Shown here: positions 24,607-33,197 of the stretch, piece after piece | Numbering within the stretch: position 1 is the first letter of the stretch | Layout of the letters: every line of letters begins with the position of its first letter | Source: Devosia sp. 2618 | GTDB lineage: Bacteria; Pseudomonadota; Alphaproteobacteria; Rhizobiales; Devosiaceae | DNA length: 64,000 bases | Assembly: GCF_040546815.1 (NCBI RefSeq) | Contig: NZ_JBEPOO010000001.1 | Location: 4,154,001 to 4,218,000, forward strand | Reading direction: 5' to 3' | Notes under the pieces: model-generated | The model's database searches: none | Seen by the model: only the letters and a program-made list of their open reading frames with translations | What the model was told of the DNA's origin: nothing | Program-made: the position numbers and the translations under genes

Positions 24607-24902
24607 TGCGAGTGCAGATTTCAGGCGTCGCAGAGCGCGACCTTCTGAATATCGCCTTGTATATCGCTGCCGATAACCCTGAACGAGCCTTCAGTTTTGT
24701 CGATGAGTTGCAAGCGTCCTGCAGGGGCCTTGGGGACGGCCCGCTGCGTTTTGCGCTTATTCCCGGCTTTGAGAAGCGCGAATTTCGTCGGCGGACTCAC
24801 GGCCGGTACGCCATCATCTACCGTGTCGAAGATGACGTGATCCGTGTCGTACGTATTCTATCATCTTCTATGGATCTGAAGTCGGTGCTCGACGACCACT
24901 AA
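24606..24902 (+). CDS. parE: ParE-family toxin (type II toxin-antitoxin system)
   Basis: A 98-residue RelE/ParE-superfamily toxin. The family pattern is clear: VQISGVAERDLLNIALYIAADNPERAFSFVDELQASCRGL, then EKREFRRRTHGRYAIIYRVEDDVIRVVRILSSSMDL. ParE toxins usually poison DNA gyrase, while RelE relatives cut mRNA, and sequence alone does not settle which applies here. The ParD partner favours ParE. Its stop overlaps antiparallel with the dsbB stop (CTAA at 24899-24902), so the module is fitted without spare bases between two chromosomal genes. Confidence 0.87.
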   Translation: MRVQISGVAERDLLNIALYIAADNPERAFSFVDELQASCRGLGDGPLRFALIPGFEKREFRRRTHGRYAIIYRVEDDVIRVVRILSSSMDLKSVLDDH

Positions 24903-25408
24903 ACCCGCTTGCCCCGGCGCGTTTGGGCCCAGATCGAAATGCCCAACAGAACCACGATGGCAACCGAGATCAGTGCGTTGTAGCCGGCGAGTGAAATGCC
25001 GAGGAAACGGAACTGCACGACGTCGCAGCCGATGACCGGGGTCAGGTTGCTGAGCGCATTGAAGTCCATCATCTCGCCGACGCCAGTGCAGGCGGTTGGG
25101 CCGGGCCAGAAGCCCCATTCGACGCCCGCGTGGTAGCCGCCCATATAGGCGCCCCAGACGAAAATGGCGATGACGATGGCCATGGCCACATACCATACAG
25201 CCAATGGCAGACGGTTCCATAGTACCAGGATCGCGAGCAGGATCGGCAGGCCGTAATAATAAGACAGCCGCTGTTCGAGGCACAGTTCGCACGGCACCAG
25301 TCGGCCAATATATTGTGAGCCCAGTGCGCCCAGAATGGTGGCGAGGCCCAGGACAAAAGCGAGGCCTGCCGACTTCTTGTCGAGCGGCTGGAAAATCGAT
25401 GCGGCCAT
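24899..25408 (-). CDS. dsbB: Disulfide bond formation protein DsbB
   Basis: A 169-residue inner-membrane quinone reductase that reoxidises DsbA. Four transmembrane helices are visible. The first periplasmic cysteine pair is in VPCELCLEQRLSYYYG (CxxC), and the second pair (TACTG and GCDVVQF) lies in the second periplasmic loop. I choose the ATG at 25408 (MAASIFQPLDKKSAG); the frame is open for 29 more codons upstream without a good site. Together with the TlpA-like protein at 14290 it points to active periplasmic thiol chemistry. It is convergent with parE. Confidence 0.88.
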   Translation of the reverse strand: MAASIFQPLDKKSAGLAFVLGLATILGALGSQYIGRLVPCELCLEQRLSYYYGLPILLAILVLWNRLPLAVWYVAMAIVIAIFVWGAYMGGYHAGVEWGFWPGPTACTGVGEMMDFNALSNLTPVIGCDVVQFRFLGISLAGYNALISVAIVVLLGISIWAQTRRGKRV

Positions 25409-25491
25409 GGTTTGGACTTTCAGATGACGCTGCAGTTCGGATGTGGATAGACCGCGATTGCGGCAAATTCCAGCGCTTAAACAGGCTGTGA

Positions 25492-26325
25492 TCAATCACC
25501 CGCCAAGGTGATGCCAGCCGCCTGCCGCAGGGCAATGGCATTGTCTGGCGCGTGCAATTTGTCCTCGTGCACGAAGTAGGCAAAGACGTCCTTGCCGCCA
25601 TCCGCCCAGCCTTTGACCGTTTTGGCCCAGTCGGCAATGTCGCCGGTCTGATAGCCTTGCCCATCACCGTGAGCGGGGCCCTGCAGGCGGCAATAGGCGA
25701 AATCGGCGGTCAGTTCGCGCGATGGATTTTCGGCGGTATCGGCGATGACGCGGGCCACATTGTGCTCGGCAAGCAGGGCCGCGACTTCAGGATTGTCGAA
25801 GCTGGCATTGCGCAGTTCGATCGCGTGCCGAATGACGCTGACCCCGGCCACGTCGAGATAGGGCGCCGACTTCAGCCGCGCATCGGACTTGCCGGCGAGC
25901 GCCACGTATTCGGACGTGGTCTTGGGCAGCAGGGCGAGGAAGCTCGCAAGCACGTCACGGTCATAGCTGACATTGGGCGGCAGTTGCCAGACGAAGGGTC
26001 CGAGCTTTGCGCCCAATGCCAGCGGACCCGAGGCAAAGAAATTGGCGAGCTCGATTTCGCAATTCTTGAGCCGCTTGATGTGGGTCACCAGTTGCGGGCC
26101 CTTGATCGAGAACACGAAGCCGTCGCGCGCTTCGCCGGCCCATTTGGCAAAGCTTTCCGGCTTCTGGTTGGCGCGGAAGGTGGCGTTGATTTCGATGCTG
26201 CCGAGGCGCGAACTGGCATAGGCCAGCTCTTTTTTCTGCACGAGGCCATCGGGATAAAAGCTGCCGCGCCAGGGTTCAAATACCCAACCGGCCGTTCCCG
26301 TGCGGATCGCGCCCGTCTTGCCCAT
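25492..26325 (-). CDS. DUF72 domain-containing protein
   Basis: A 277-residue TIM-barrel-like protein of the DUF72 (YecE) family. Family marks are the N-terminal IRTGTAGWVFEPWRGSFYPDGL, EINATFRANQKPESFAKWA, FVFSIKGPQLVTHIKRL, and VIRHAIELRNASFDNPEV. The biochemical function of DUF72 is not established. Homologs sometimes lie near DNA-repair genes, but here the neighbours are dsbB (83 bp away, same strand) and a barrel protein. No signal peptide is present, so it is cytosolic. Confidence 0.88.
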   Translation of the reverse strand: MGKTGAIRTGTAGWVFEPWRGSFYPDGLVQKKELAYASSRLGSIEINATFRANQKPESFAKWAGEARDGFVFSIKGPQLVTHIKRLKNCEIELANFFASGPLALGAKLGPFVWQLPPNVSYDRDVLASFLALLPKTTSEYVALAGKSDARLKSAPYLDVAGVSVIRHAIELRNASFDNPEVAALLAEHNVARVIADTAENPSRELTADFAYCRLQGPAHGDGQGYQTGDIADWAKTVKGWADGGKDVFAYFVHEDKLHAPDNAIALRQAAGITLAGD

Positions 26326-26446
26326 GCGAAGGTCCTCAATGGCTGAAAATCTGCCGCAGTTGAGATCCTTTAATCGGCCAAGTCAATTACGGCCCCGCTT
26401 GATGCTGCAAGCGAGGCCGTGGAGGTTGATCGGTGTGACGCTAAGC

Positions 26447-27127
26447 CTAGAACTTATAGTTCAGGCCAGCGCGAACGACGCTGAAGCGGTGGGTCGCGTC
26501 GATGCCATTGAGGCCGCCGAGTGGGCCGGCATAGGTCTGGGTGCCGAGGTCGACATAGAGATATTCGGCCTTGAAGCTGATGTTTTCGGTGGCCTGGGCC
26601 TCAAGACCCGCGCCGACGGTCCAGCCCATATGGTTGGCCGATTCCGAAGTGGTCACATTGCCCGAGGTGACGCTCGAAGTGCCACGGCCAGCGGCAAAAC
26701 CACCGGTGACATAGGGCATGACCTGACCAAAGGCGAAGCCGGCACGGCCACGGATGGTGCCGTAGAAGTCGATGCCCGACTTGAACGAACCGACATTGGC
26801 GATGTCTTCGCTATAGCCGATATTGGCCCACTGCAGGTCCGCTTCGGTGCCGAGCACGAAGCCGCCGAGATCGAGGTTGTAGCCAACCTGACCGCCGAGG
26901 CTGAAGCCGCCGCTATTGTTTTCGTGCTTTGGGCCGCCAGCGGATGGTTCACGCGTCAGCGTGCCCCAGCCGTAGCCGGCGTTCACGCCTGCGTAAAAGC
27001 CTGACCAGTTTGCGGCCGAGGTGGGGGAATAGATCGGGCTCGCGCCGCTGTTCCAGCCGAGGTCGGCCGCCTGCGCGCCAGTGGAGGCCAAAAGGATGGC
27101 GGAGAGCATGATGCCGAAACGCTTCAT
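26447..27127 (-). CDS. Outer-membrane beta-barrel protein (Omp25/Omp31-like), second copy
   Basis: A 226-residue protein. The signal peptide is MKRFGIMLSAILLASTGAQAAD, followed by WSGFYAGVNAGYGWG, the diagnostic first strand of Omp25/Omp31-type barrels. Strands VGYNLDLGGFVLGTEADLQWA, GRAGFAFGQVMPYVTGGFA and SFKAEYLYVDLG follow, with the terminal LNYKF giving the aromatic C-terminus needed for BAM insertion. I start at the ATG at 27127, because only there does a signal peptide begin cleanly. The 246 bp upstream hold no gene; they include an AT-rich stretch and a GTTAAC palindrome at about 27209-27214. Confidence 0.88.
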   Translation of the reverse strand: MKRFGIMLSAILLASTGAQAADLGWNSGASPIYSPTSAANWSGFYAGVNAGYGWGTLTREPSAGGPKHENNSGGFSLGGQVGYNLDLGGFVLGTEADLQWANIGYSEDIANVGSFKSGIDFYGTIRGRAGFAFGQVMPYVTGGFAAGRGTSSVTSGNVTTSESANHMGWTVGAGLEAQATENISFKAEYLYVDLGTQTYAGPLGGLNGIDATHRFSVVRAGLNYKF

Positions 27128-27373
27128 GGTAGTCCTCGTCTGCAATTAAGGAATAGATCGAATTTCCTGCAAAATGCGTCCGAAGAAATTAACACCGCGG
27201 TAAGGAACAAGGTTAACGCCATGTCCGTATGCATGGCTGCCGATCACAAATGCGCGGGACGGCCCAAAACAGGCAAATATGCCTAGAATTGCGGGATAAT
27301 CGGGATCGTGCGGACGCGGGATCGCAAGCGTTGGTCAGCACACGATGTGGCAGGGCAGGGTTAGCGCAGAGGG

Positions 27374-28528
27374 TTAAAAACTCGGGCGCGGTCGCGGGAA
27401 TGGGACAGTTCCAGCGGTCGCCGCAACGGGCAGGCCGGGGCGCAGGTCGACGGCAACTGCCGCTTCTGCGGTCGAAGCTGGGAAGGTCGGGTTGTGCGGT
27501 GGGCGCGGGCGCGGCAGGCTGACGCCGACGGCGAGACGACCCAGATCGGTCGCGACATAGGAATTGGCCGCGACGGTGTCGGTCAGGTAGCTCGGTTGGC
27601 CCTTGAGGCCCATCGGGAAAGCTGCTTCCTGCGCCGCGACATAGGTCTTGGCGTCCTTGCCACAGATCAGCGGGCGCATGTCGATTGGCGCGGCGCTTGG
27701 ATTGTTGGCAAGCGACAACACGGTCTGGCCGGTTGGCCTTGCGTCACCCGAGAGGCCGCGCAGCACCAGTTCGGCGGCGCGCTCATTGCGATCGCGACCC
27801 GATGAGCCGCCCATGATCACGGCCATGAAGCGGCGGCCATTGCGCTCGACGGTGGCGACGAGATTGAGACCCGAGGCACAGACGAAACCGGTCTTCATGC
27901 CGGTGGTGCCGGCAAATCCGGCCAGCAGCTTGTTTTCCGATTCCAGCTTCTTGCCGTTGAGGATCACCGCGCTGGTGCCAAAGATCGGCATGTATTGCGG
28001 GAAATTCTGGCGGATATAGAGCGCCAGGATCGCCTGGTCTCGGGCCGAGGTGAACTGCTTGGGGTCATGCAGGCCGTTGGCATTGGTATAGTGCGTCGCC
28101 GTCAGGCCCATGCGCGCCGATACGTCATTCATCATCGCGACAAAGCTGGCCTCATCGCCGGCCACGGTTTCGGCAATGGCGATGGAGACGTCATTGGCCG
28201 ATTTGACCAGCATGACATAGAGCGCGTCCTTCATGGTCAGCGCGCTGCCGACCGGCAGGCCGGACTTTGACGGCGCCTCGTTGAAGGCCTTGCGCGAGAT
28301 GATCACCGGGGTGTCGAGCGTCACCTTGCCGAGCGCGATCTGCTCGAAGGTCACATAGGCGGTCATCATTTTGGTCAGCGATGCGGGGTGCCAGGGCTGG
28401 CCGGCATCCTGTGCGTAGAGCACTTCGAAGCTGTCCATATCGACCAGCAGCATCGGATTGGCGCGGGCAGGCGCAAGGCTCAGCAATGCCAAAACAATGA
28501 CGAGGACAAGACGGCGGACAAACAACAA
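27374..28528 (-). CDS. D-alanyl-D-alanine carboxypeptidase (PBP5-type)
   Basis: A 384-residue periplasmic S11-family carboxypeptidase trimming the terminal D-Ala from peptidoglycan stem peptides. The signal peptide is followed by the active-site SxxK (ASLTKMM), SxN (KSANDVS) and KTG (GMKTGFVCASG) motifs in the normal order. The C-terminal about 120 residues are not the usual PBP5 beta domain with amphipathic anchor. They are proline-rich with two PRPRP repeats (SLPRPRPPHNP and FPRPRPSF). The start is a TTG at 28528, or another at 28525. It is divergent from the DJ-1 gene. Confidence 0.9.
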   Translation of the reverse strand: MLFVRRLVLVIVLALLSLAPARANPMLLVDMDSFEVLYAQDAGQPWHPASLTKMMTAYVTFEQIALGKVTLDTPVIISRKAFNEAPSKSGLPVGSALTMKDALYVMLVKSANDVSIAIAETVAGDEASFVAMMNDVSARMGLTATHYTNANGLHDPKQFTSARDQAILALYIRQNFPQYMPIFGTSAVILNGKKLESENKLLAGFAGTTGMKTGFVCASGLNLVATVERNGRRFMAVIMGGSSGRDRNERAAELVLRGLSGDARPTGQTVLSLANNPSAAPIDMRPLICGKDAKTYVAAQEAAFPMGLKGQPSYLTDTVAANSYVATDLGRLAVGVSLPRPRPPHNPTFPASTAEAAVAVDLRPGLPVAATAGTVPFPRPRPSF

Positions 28529-28691
28529 AATCGGACTGCTCCGGCAAGACTATCGGGATTGCGCCCCTCTTATCAGGGCGATTGTGGCATCTCAATGCAA
28601 CGGGGGACAGGTGACAGGTTTTTGAACTCTGCTGACAGGATCTGTCGCGTCCGGGTCACAGATTGAGCCTCAACACGCGAGAAAAGACAAA

Positions 28692-29261
28692 ATGACCACC
28701 TTCGTTACCATCCTTACCCACGACTATGCCGATTGGGAAACCGCTCTGATCAACGCAGCCGCGCGCTCCTACTATGGGATCGAGACCCGTTTCGCGACGC
28801 CGGGCGGCAAGCCGGTGATTTCGGCGGGCGGGCTCAACGTCACGCCCGATCTGGCGGTGGAAGACATTGACGTCAACGCCATCGACGTTCTGCTGGTCAA
28901 TGGCGGCAATGCCTGGAGCAAGCCCGACGCTCCCGATGTGTCCAAGGTGCTGATTGCCGCACGCGATGCGGGCAAGACCGTGGCCGGCGTTTGCGACGGG
29001 ACACTGGCGCTGGCCAGGGCCGGGCTGCTCGACGACGTCGCCCACACCTCCAACTCGGCGGAGAACCTGACGCCAACCGGGTATAAGGGCGCGGCGCTTT
29101 ATCGTGACCAGCCCGATGCGGTGGTCGCCGGCAAGATCGTCACCGCGCCCGGTTCGGCGCCGGTGAGTTTCATGGGCGCCGTGATGGAAACGCTGGGCCT
29201 GCGCGACGACAATCTGAACTTTTACATCGGCCTTTATGGCGCCGAGCACAGGAAGGCCTGA
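28692..29261 (+). CDS. DJ-1/PfpI-family protein
   Basis: A 189-residue class I glutamine-amidotransferase-like protein. The nucleophile elbow cysteine is in GVCDGTLALARAGLL, the position used by DJ-1/PfpI proteins. Nearby are VLLVNGGNAW and APGSAPVSFMGAVMETLG. Functions in this superfamily range from deglycase/glyoxalase to chaperone, so the activity is left open. It is followed by an HxlR-type regulator and an aminoglycoside acetyltransferase on the same strand, and is divergent from the carboxypeptidase gene. Confidence 0.85.
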   Translation: MTTFVTILTHDYADWETALINAAARSYYGIETRFATPGGKPVISAGGLNVTPDLAVEDIDVNAIDVLLVNGGNAWSKPDAPDVSKVLIAARDAGKTVAGVCDGTLALARAGLLDDVAHTSNSAENLTPTGYKGAALYRDQPDAVVAGKIVTAPGSAPVSFMGAVMETLGLRDDNLNFYIGLYGAEHRKA

Positions 29262-29352
29262 GGCCTCGGAACGGCGATACACTTCAGCCCCCTAGGCACA
29301 GAAAGGAACTGTGGCTATATTTGTGCCTGAGTTACACGCTGAAAGCCGCGCC

Positions 29353-29772
29353 ATGTCCCTGCACGATACCTCGAAATCTTCTAACTGCACCGCCATGTCC
29401 GATGTGCTCAACCGCATCGGCGACAAGTGGAGCGTGATGGTGGTGGGCATGCTGGGCCGCAATGGCACGCTGCGTTTCAACGAGCTCAAGCGCATGATCA
29501 ACGGCGTGTCGCAGCGCATGCTGACGCTGACTTTGCGCAATCTGGAACGCGATGGTCTGGTCACGCGGACCATCTATCCAGAAGTGCCGCCGCGCGTTGA
29601 ATATGGCCTGACCGAAATGGGCAAGACGCTCGACGGTCCGATCAGCAAGCTGTGGGACTGGTCCGCCGAAAACCACACTTCCATCATCGAAGCTCGCGCC
29701 ATCTACGATGCGCGCGAGCACGCGGTGGCCGCTGCCGCCGAGCCGCGCAAGGTCGCCTACGCGCAGGGCTAG
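29353..29772 (+). CDS. HxlR-family transcriptional regulator
   Basis: A winged-helix regulator of the HxlR type, about 139 residues from the ATG at 29353. An upstream GTG at 29311 would add 14 residues and has AAGGA close by. The family core is NCTAMSDVLNRIGDKWSVMVVGMLGRNGTLRFNELKRMINGVSQRMLTLTLRNLERDGLVTRTIYPEVPPRVEYGLTEMG. Many HxlR proteins sense reactive electrophiles through an N-terminal cysteine, and one is present at the expected place (NC). It lies between the DJ-1 gene and the acetyltransferase gene, and four bases separate it from the latter. Confidence 0.9.
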   Translation: MSLHDTSKSSNCTAMSDVLNRIGDKWSVMVVGMLGRNGTLRFNELKRMINGVSQRMLTLTLRNLERDGLVTRTIYPEVPPRVEYGLTEMGKTLDGPISKLWDWSAENHTSIIEARAIYDAREHAVAAAAEPRKVAYAQG

Positions 29773-29776
29773 GCTC

Positions 29777-30550
29777 GTGTCGCTCTGGACACGATCTCAG
29801 TTGGCCGGGCACCTTTCAGCGCTGGGCCTTGAGCGAGGCGATGCGGTGCTGGTCCATGCCGGCTTGCGCGCGGTAGGCCCAATTCTGGGCGGCCCCGATG
29901 TGCTGATCGGCGCACTGGGCGATGTGGTCGGCAGTCAGGGCACGATCCTTGGCTATTGCGACTGGCAGGTCGACGCCTCGGCGCCTGAACTGCGCGCCGA
30001 AACCCCGCCATTTGATCCGCGCACCTCGCGTGCCATTCGCGACAATGGCGCCTTTCCCGAACTGCTGCGCACCACGCCCGGCGCCCGCCGCAGCGCCAGC
30101 CCCGGTGCCTCCTGCGCCGCCTTGGGCGAGCGGGCGGAGTGGTTCACCGCCGACCATGCGCTCGACTATGGCTACGGGCCGCAATCGCCCTTTGGCAAAC
30201 TGGTCGCCGCTCATGGCAAGACGCTGATGCTGGGCGCGCCGCTCGACACCATGACGCTGCTGCATCATGCCGAGCATCTGGCCGATATTCCCGATAAACG
30301 CGTCCTGCGCTATGAAGCGCCGATCCTTGTCGACGGCCAAACGGTCTGGCGCTGGTTTGAGGAGTTCAACACCGGCGAGCCGGTGGTCGACGGGCTGGAT
30401 GACGACTATTTCGAAGAGGTGGTCGAAGATTTCCTCACCACCGGCCAAGGCCGCCGCGGACTGATCGGCCATGCCCCAAGCGTTCTGGTGGACGCCCCGG
30501 CGGTCGTCGATTTTGCCGTCCGCTGGTTGGAACGAAGATTTGGGGGATAG
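29777..30550 (+). CDS. Aminoglycoside N(3)-acetyltransferase family protein
   Basis: A 257-residue member of the antibiotic N-acetyltransferase (AAC(3)) family, which transfers acetyl from acetyl-CoA to the 3-amino group of aminoglycosides. Family features are VLVHAGLRAVGPILGGPDVLIGALGDVVG, PFDPRTSRAIRDNGAFPELLRTTPGARRSASPGASCAALGERAEW, PQSPFGKLVAAHGKTLMLGAPLDTMTLLHHAEHLA and a late GLIGHAPSVLVDA. The start GTG at 29777 lies four bases after the HxlR stop, so it is translationally linked. It appears to be an ordinary chromosomal gene with neighbour-like composition and no mobile element. Whether it confers resistance is unknown. Confidence 0.85.
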   Translation: MSLWTRSQLAGHLSALGLERGDAVLVHAGLRAVGPILGGPDVLIGALGDVVGSQGTILGYCDWQVDASAPELRAETPPFDPRTSRAIRDNGAFPELLRTTPGARRSASPGASCAALGERAEWFTADHALDYGYGPQSPFGKLVAAHGKTLMLGAPLDTMTLLHHAEHLADIPDKRVLRYEAPILVDGQTVWRWFEEFNTGEPVVDGLDDDYFEEVVEDFLTTGQGRRGLIGHAPSVLVDAPAVVDFAVRWLERRFGG

Positions 30551-30577
30551 GCCACCACTCCCCCAGCAAACACCATG

Positions 30578-30657
30578 CTGTCCTCGGACTTGATCCGAGG
30601 ACCTCTCTTGGTCTGGCACCTGTTGGCAGTGGCCCTCGGATCAAGTCCGAGGGCAGC
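30578..30657. repeat. PAL-E inverted repeat, copy 1
   Basis: Arms GCTGTCCTCGGACTTGATCC and its near-complement GGATCAAGTCCGAGGGCAGC flank about 30 bp. It is located in the 130-bp convergent junction between the acetyltransferase and MATE genes. Confidence 0.85.
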
Positions 30658-30680
30658 GCGGTGGGTGGGCGAGGTGAAGA

Positions 30681-32039
30681 TCAGATCAGCGCAACGATCT
30701 TCTTTTTCTTCCAGACGAACTGATACCAGCTGGCCTGCAACACGAGCATCATGGTGAAGCTGGTGGCATAGGCGATCCAGATGCCGGTGAGGCCAAGGCT
30801 CGTCTTGCTCAGCATCACTGCGCCGGGCAGTTCGATCAGAAGGATACAGGCCAGCGACAGCACCATGGGTGCATAGACCGTGCCGCTGGCACGCATCATG
30901 CCCGAGAACACAACGCTCCAGCCAAAGCAGATCATGCTCCACAGCACCACATGCAGCAGCGTTTCGGTGAGCTGAACCACGGCCGGATCGGTGATGAACA
31001 GCGCCACCAGATGCTCGCTGAACAGGTAGGCCAGCAGCACCAGGCCGCCGGTGATGATCAGGTTCAGCGTCAGCGCGGTACGGGTAATGGCGCCGAGCTG
31101 GCCAACCTGACCGGCGCCGATCGCCTGTGCGCCAAAGATCGAGGCGGCAATGCCGATCGACATGGCCGGGAACTGGACATAGCTCATCACCTGTCCGAGG
31201 GCGCCATAGGCGGCGGTGGCGTTGGAGCCAAAGCCGTTGACCAGCCCGACAATGACAATGCCGGAAATCGACGAGATCACCATTTGCAGACCTGCCGGTA
31301 CGCCCAGCTTGAGGATGAGGCCCAGCAGCTGGAAGTCCGGCCGCAGCATGGCGCCCAGCAGAACCCGGTCGGGCGCCAGCGGCATCTTGCGGGCGCGCAT
31401 ATAGAAAAAGAGGAACGTGAGAACACTGAGGAAGCCGGCGATAAACGCATAGGCGGCAGCATTGACGCCCAGTTGCGGCAGGCCGAACCATCCCTGGATC
31501 AGCGCAGGCGTCACCAGCAGGCTGACCACCATGGAGAGGATCAGCGAGAACAGTGGCGTCACCGTATCGCCGACGCCGCGCAGGACGGAGGTGACGACAA
31601 GGAAAATGAAAAAGCCCGGCATGCCGATTAGCACGATGCGGGCATAGCCCACCGACATGGCGCGGATGTTCTCTGGCGCGCCCAGCACGGTCAGGATCTG
31701 TTCGGTCCAGATGCCGCCGACCACAGCAACGATAAGGCCCAGCACGATGGTCGCGGCCAGCGTCGTGCCGGCGACCTTTTTGACCTTATCGACATTGCGG
31801 GCGCCCCAGGCCTGCCCGATCAGCACCGTCGAACCCGCCGACAGCCCGATGATAAAGCTCATCAGGAAGAACATGATCGGGAAGAAGGTCGCGGTCGCGG
31901 CCAGCGCTTCGACGCCAATCATCTGCCCGACATAGATCGAGTTCACGGTGCCCGAAAGCGCCTGCAGAATATTGGATGCCATAAGCGGCACGAGAAACAG
32001 GGAGAAGCGGCGCCAGAGCGGACTAGGCTGGGGAGGCAT
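30681..32039 (-). CDS. MATE-family multidrug/Na+ efflux transporter
   Basis: A 452-residue inner-membrane exporter with about 12 transmembrane helices, starting at the ATG at 32039 (MPPQPSPLWRRFSLFLVPLM). Family marks are SIYVGQMIGVEALAA near helix 1-2 and FGSNATAAYGALGQVMSYVQFPAMSIGIAASIFGAQAIGAGQ in the second half. Its two pseudo-symmetric halves are each about 220 residues. Such proteins expel cationic drugs or metabolites in exchange for Na+ or H+; substrate is unknown. It is convergent with the aminoglycoside acetyltransferase and divergent from azlCD. Confidence 0.9.
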   Translation of the reverse strand: MPPQPSPLWRRFSLFLVPLMASNILQALSGTVNSIYVGQMIGVEALAATATFFPIMFFLMSFIIGLSAGSTVLIGQAWGARNVDKVKKVAGTTLAATIVLGLIVAVVGGIWTEQILTVLGAPENIRAMSVGYARIVLIGMPGFFIFLVVTSVLRGVGDTVTPLFSLILSMVVSLLVTPALIQGWFGLPQLGVNAAAYAFIAGFLSVLTFLFFYMRARKMPLAPDRVLLGAMLRPDFQLLGLILKLGVPAGLQMVISSISGIVIVGLVNGFGSNATAAYGALGQVMSYVQFPAMSIGIAASIFGAQAIGAGQVGQLGAITRTALTLNLIITGGLVLLAYLFSEHLVALFITDPAVVQLTETLLHVVLWSMICFGWSVVFSGMMRASGTVYAPMVLSLACILLIELPGAVMLSKTSLGLTGIWIAYATSFTMMLVLQASWYQFVWKKKKIVALI

Positions 32040-32261
32040 GTGAACATTCCAAGATACATCGACCAAACACGCATCACATCACAGGACCCGAAAGGCAGCG
32101 TGTGATCGGAAGCGACCGGCGCGCTGCGGGACCTGTTTACACACCAGATTTGGAATGCCGGCTGGACGGGCGCGGGAGGCATGGAAATGACACGCCCGAA
32201 CCTCTACGCCTGAGCCCGAGGTGCGTCAATCTGACTTGGTTAGGAGGGGCAGCCATAGCAT

Positions 32262-32373
32262 CAGTCGACACCCTCCCCCCTGCGGGGAGGGATCAAGGGT
32301 GGGGGTGATCACGCCGCCATCGCGTAGGCAGGGAGATACCCCCTGCCTGCTCGATCACGGACTTAGCGAAAGG
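32262..32373. repeat. PAL-C repeat, copy 1 (one arm)
   Basis: It starts AGTCGACACCCTCCCCCCTG and contains GGGGAGGGATCAAGGG. After a divergent middle it includes CTGCTCGATCACGGACTTAG, identical to the copy at 50029. The closing GGGAGGGTGGTCGACT arm is missing, so it looks truncated. The rest of the 435-bp MATE-azlC divergent gap shows no gene. Confidence 0.7.
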
Positions 32374-32474
32374 CCATAGCCCATCACCCCAACAAATACC
32401 CGCCATCAGCACTTGTCATGGGCCTCGCCTGAATTCCCGATGCAAGTTTTCCGATCTGAGGCTATTGATCGGGC

Positions 32475-33197
32475 ATGAGCACTCTCGCGCCCGCCTCCTA
32501 TCGTTTCTCCGATCAGTTTTATGCTGGCGCCCGCGCCTGTATTCCGGTCTGCATTTCGGTCGCCGCCTATGGCGTGGTCTGGGGTGTGCTGGCGCGCGGC
32601 GCAGGGCTGAGCCTCTTCGAAGTCATCCTGATGAGCGGGCTGGTGTTTGCCGGTTCGGCACAGTTTGTGGCGCTCGATCTGTGGACCGCGACGCCGTCCA
32701 GCCTGCCCATCGGGCCGCTGATCCTTGCCGCCCTCATCGTCAACCTGCGCTACCTGCTGCTGACGGCGACGCTACGACCGCTATTCCGCCCCGACCAGCA
32801 GCTCAAGGGCGCGCTGATGATGGGCATTGTCTCGGACGAAACCTGGGCCATGACCGTCGGCGAGATGTCCAAGGGGCGCGGCACCATCGGCTTCCTGCTT
32901 GGCGGCGGCGTGCTGGCCTATTGCGTCTGGATGGCCACCACCGTCACCGGCCACGTGCTGGGTTCAGCTATCGATGACCCCACCAAATACGGCCTCGATT
33001 TTGCCTTCACCGCGACTTTCCTCGCCCTGCTTTTGGGCATGTGGAAGGGCAAGGGTGATCTGGTGCCGTGGATCGTGGCCGCGCTGGTCGCCATCGTCTC
33101 GGCCAAATATATCGAAGGCAGCTGGTACATTCTGATCGGCGGCATTGTCGGCAGTCTGGCCGGCGCCATCGCAGAAAGGCTGCGCCATGCTCACTAG
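32475..33197 (+). CDS. azlC: AzlC-family branched-chain amino acid exporter subunit
   Basis: A 240-residue membrane protein, the large subunit of AzlCD-type exporters for branched-chain amino acids and analogues. The N-terminal part FYAGARACIPVCISVAAYGVVWGVLARGAGLSLFEVILMSGLVFAGSAQFVALDLW is the AzlC core, with about six helices in all. RYLLLTATLRPLF and SDETWAMTVGEMSKG are conserved cytoplasmic loops. The start ATG is at 32475. It overlaps azlD by 11 bases, indicating an operon with stoichiometric expression. Confidence 0.92.
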   Translation: MSTLAPASYRFSDQFYAGARACIPVCISVAAYGVVWGVLARGAGLSLFEVILMSGLVFAGSAQFVALDLWTATPSSLPIGPLILAALIVNLRYLLLTATLRPLFRPDQQLKGALMMGIVSDETWAMTVGEMSKGRGTIGFLLGGGVLAYCVWMATTVTGHVLGSAIDDPTKYGLDFAFTATFLALLLGMWKGKGDLVPWIVAALVAIVSAKYIEGSWYILIGGIVGSLAGAIAERLRHAH

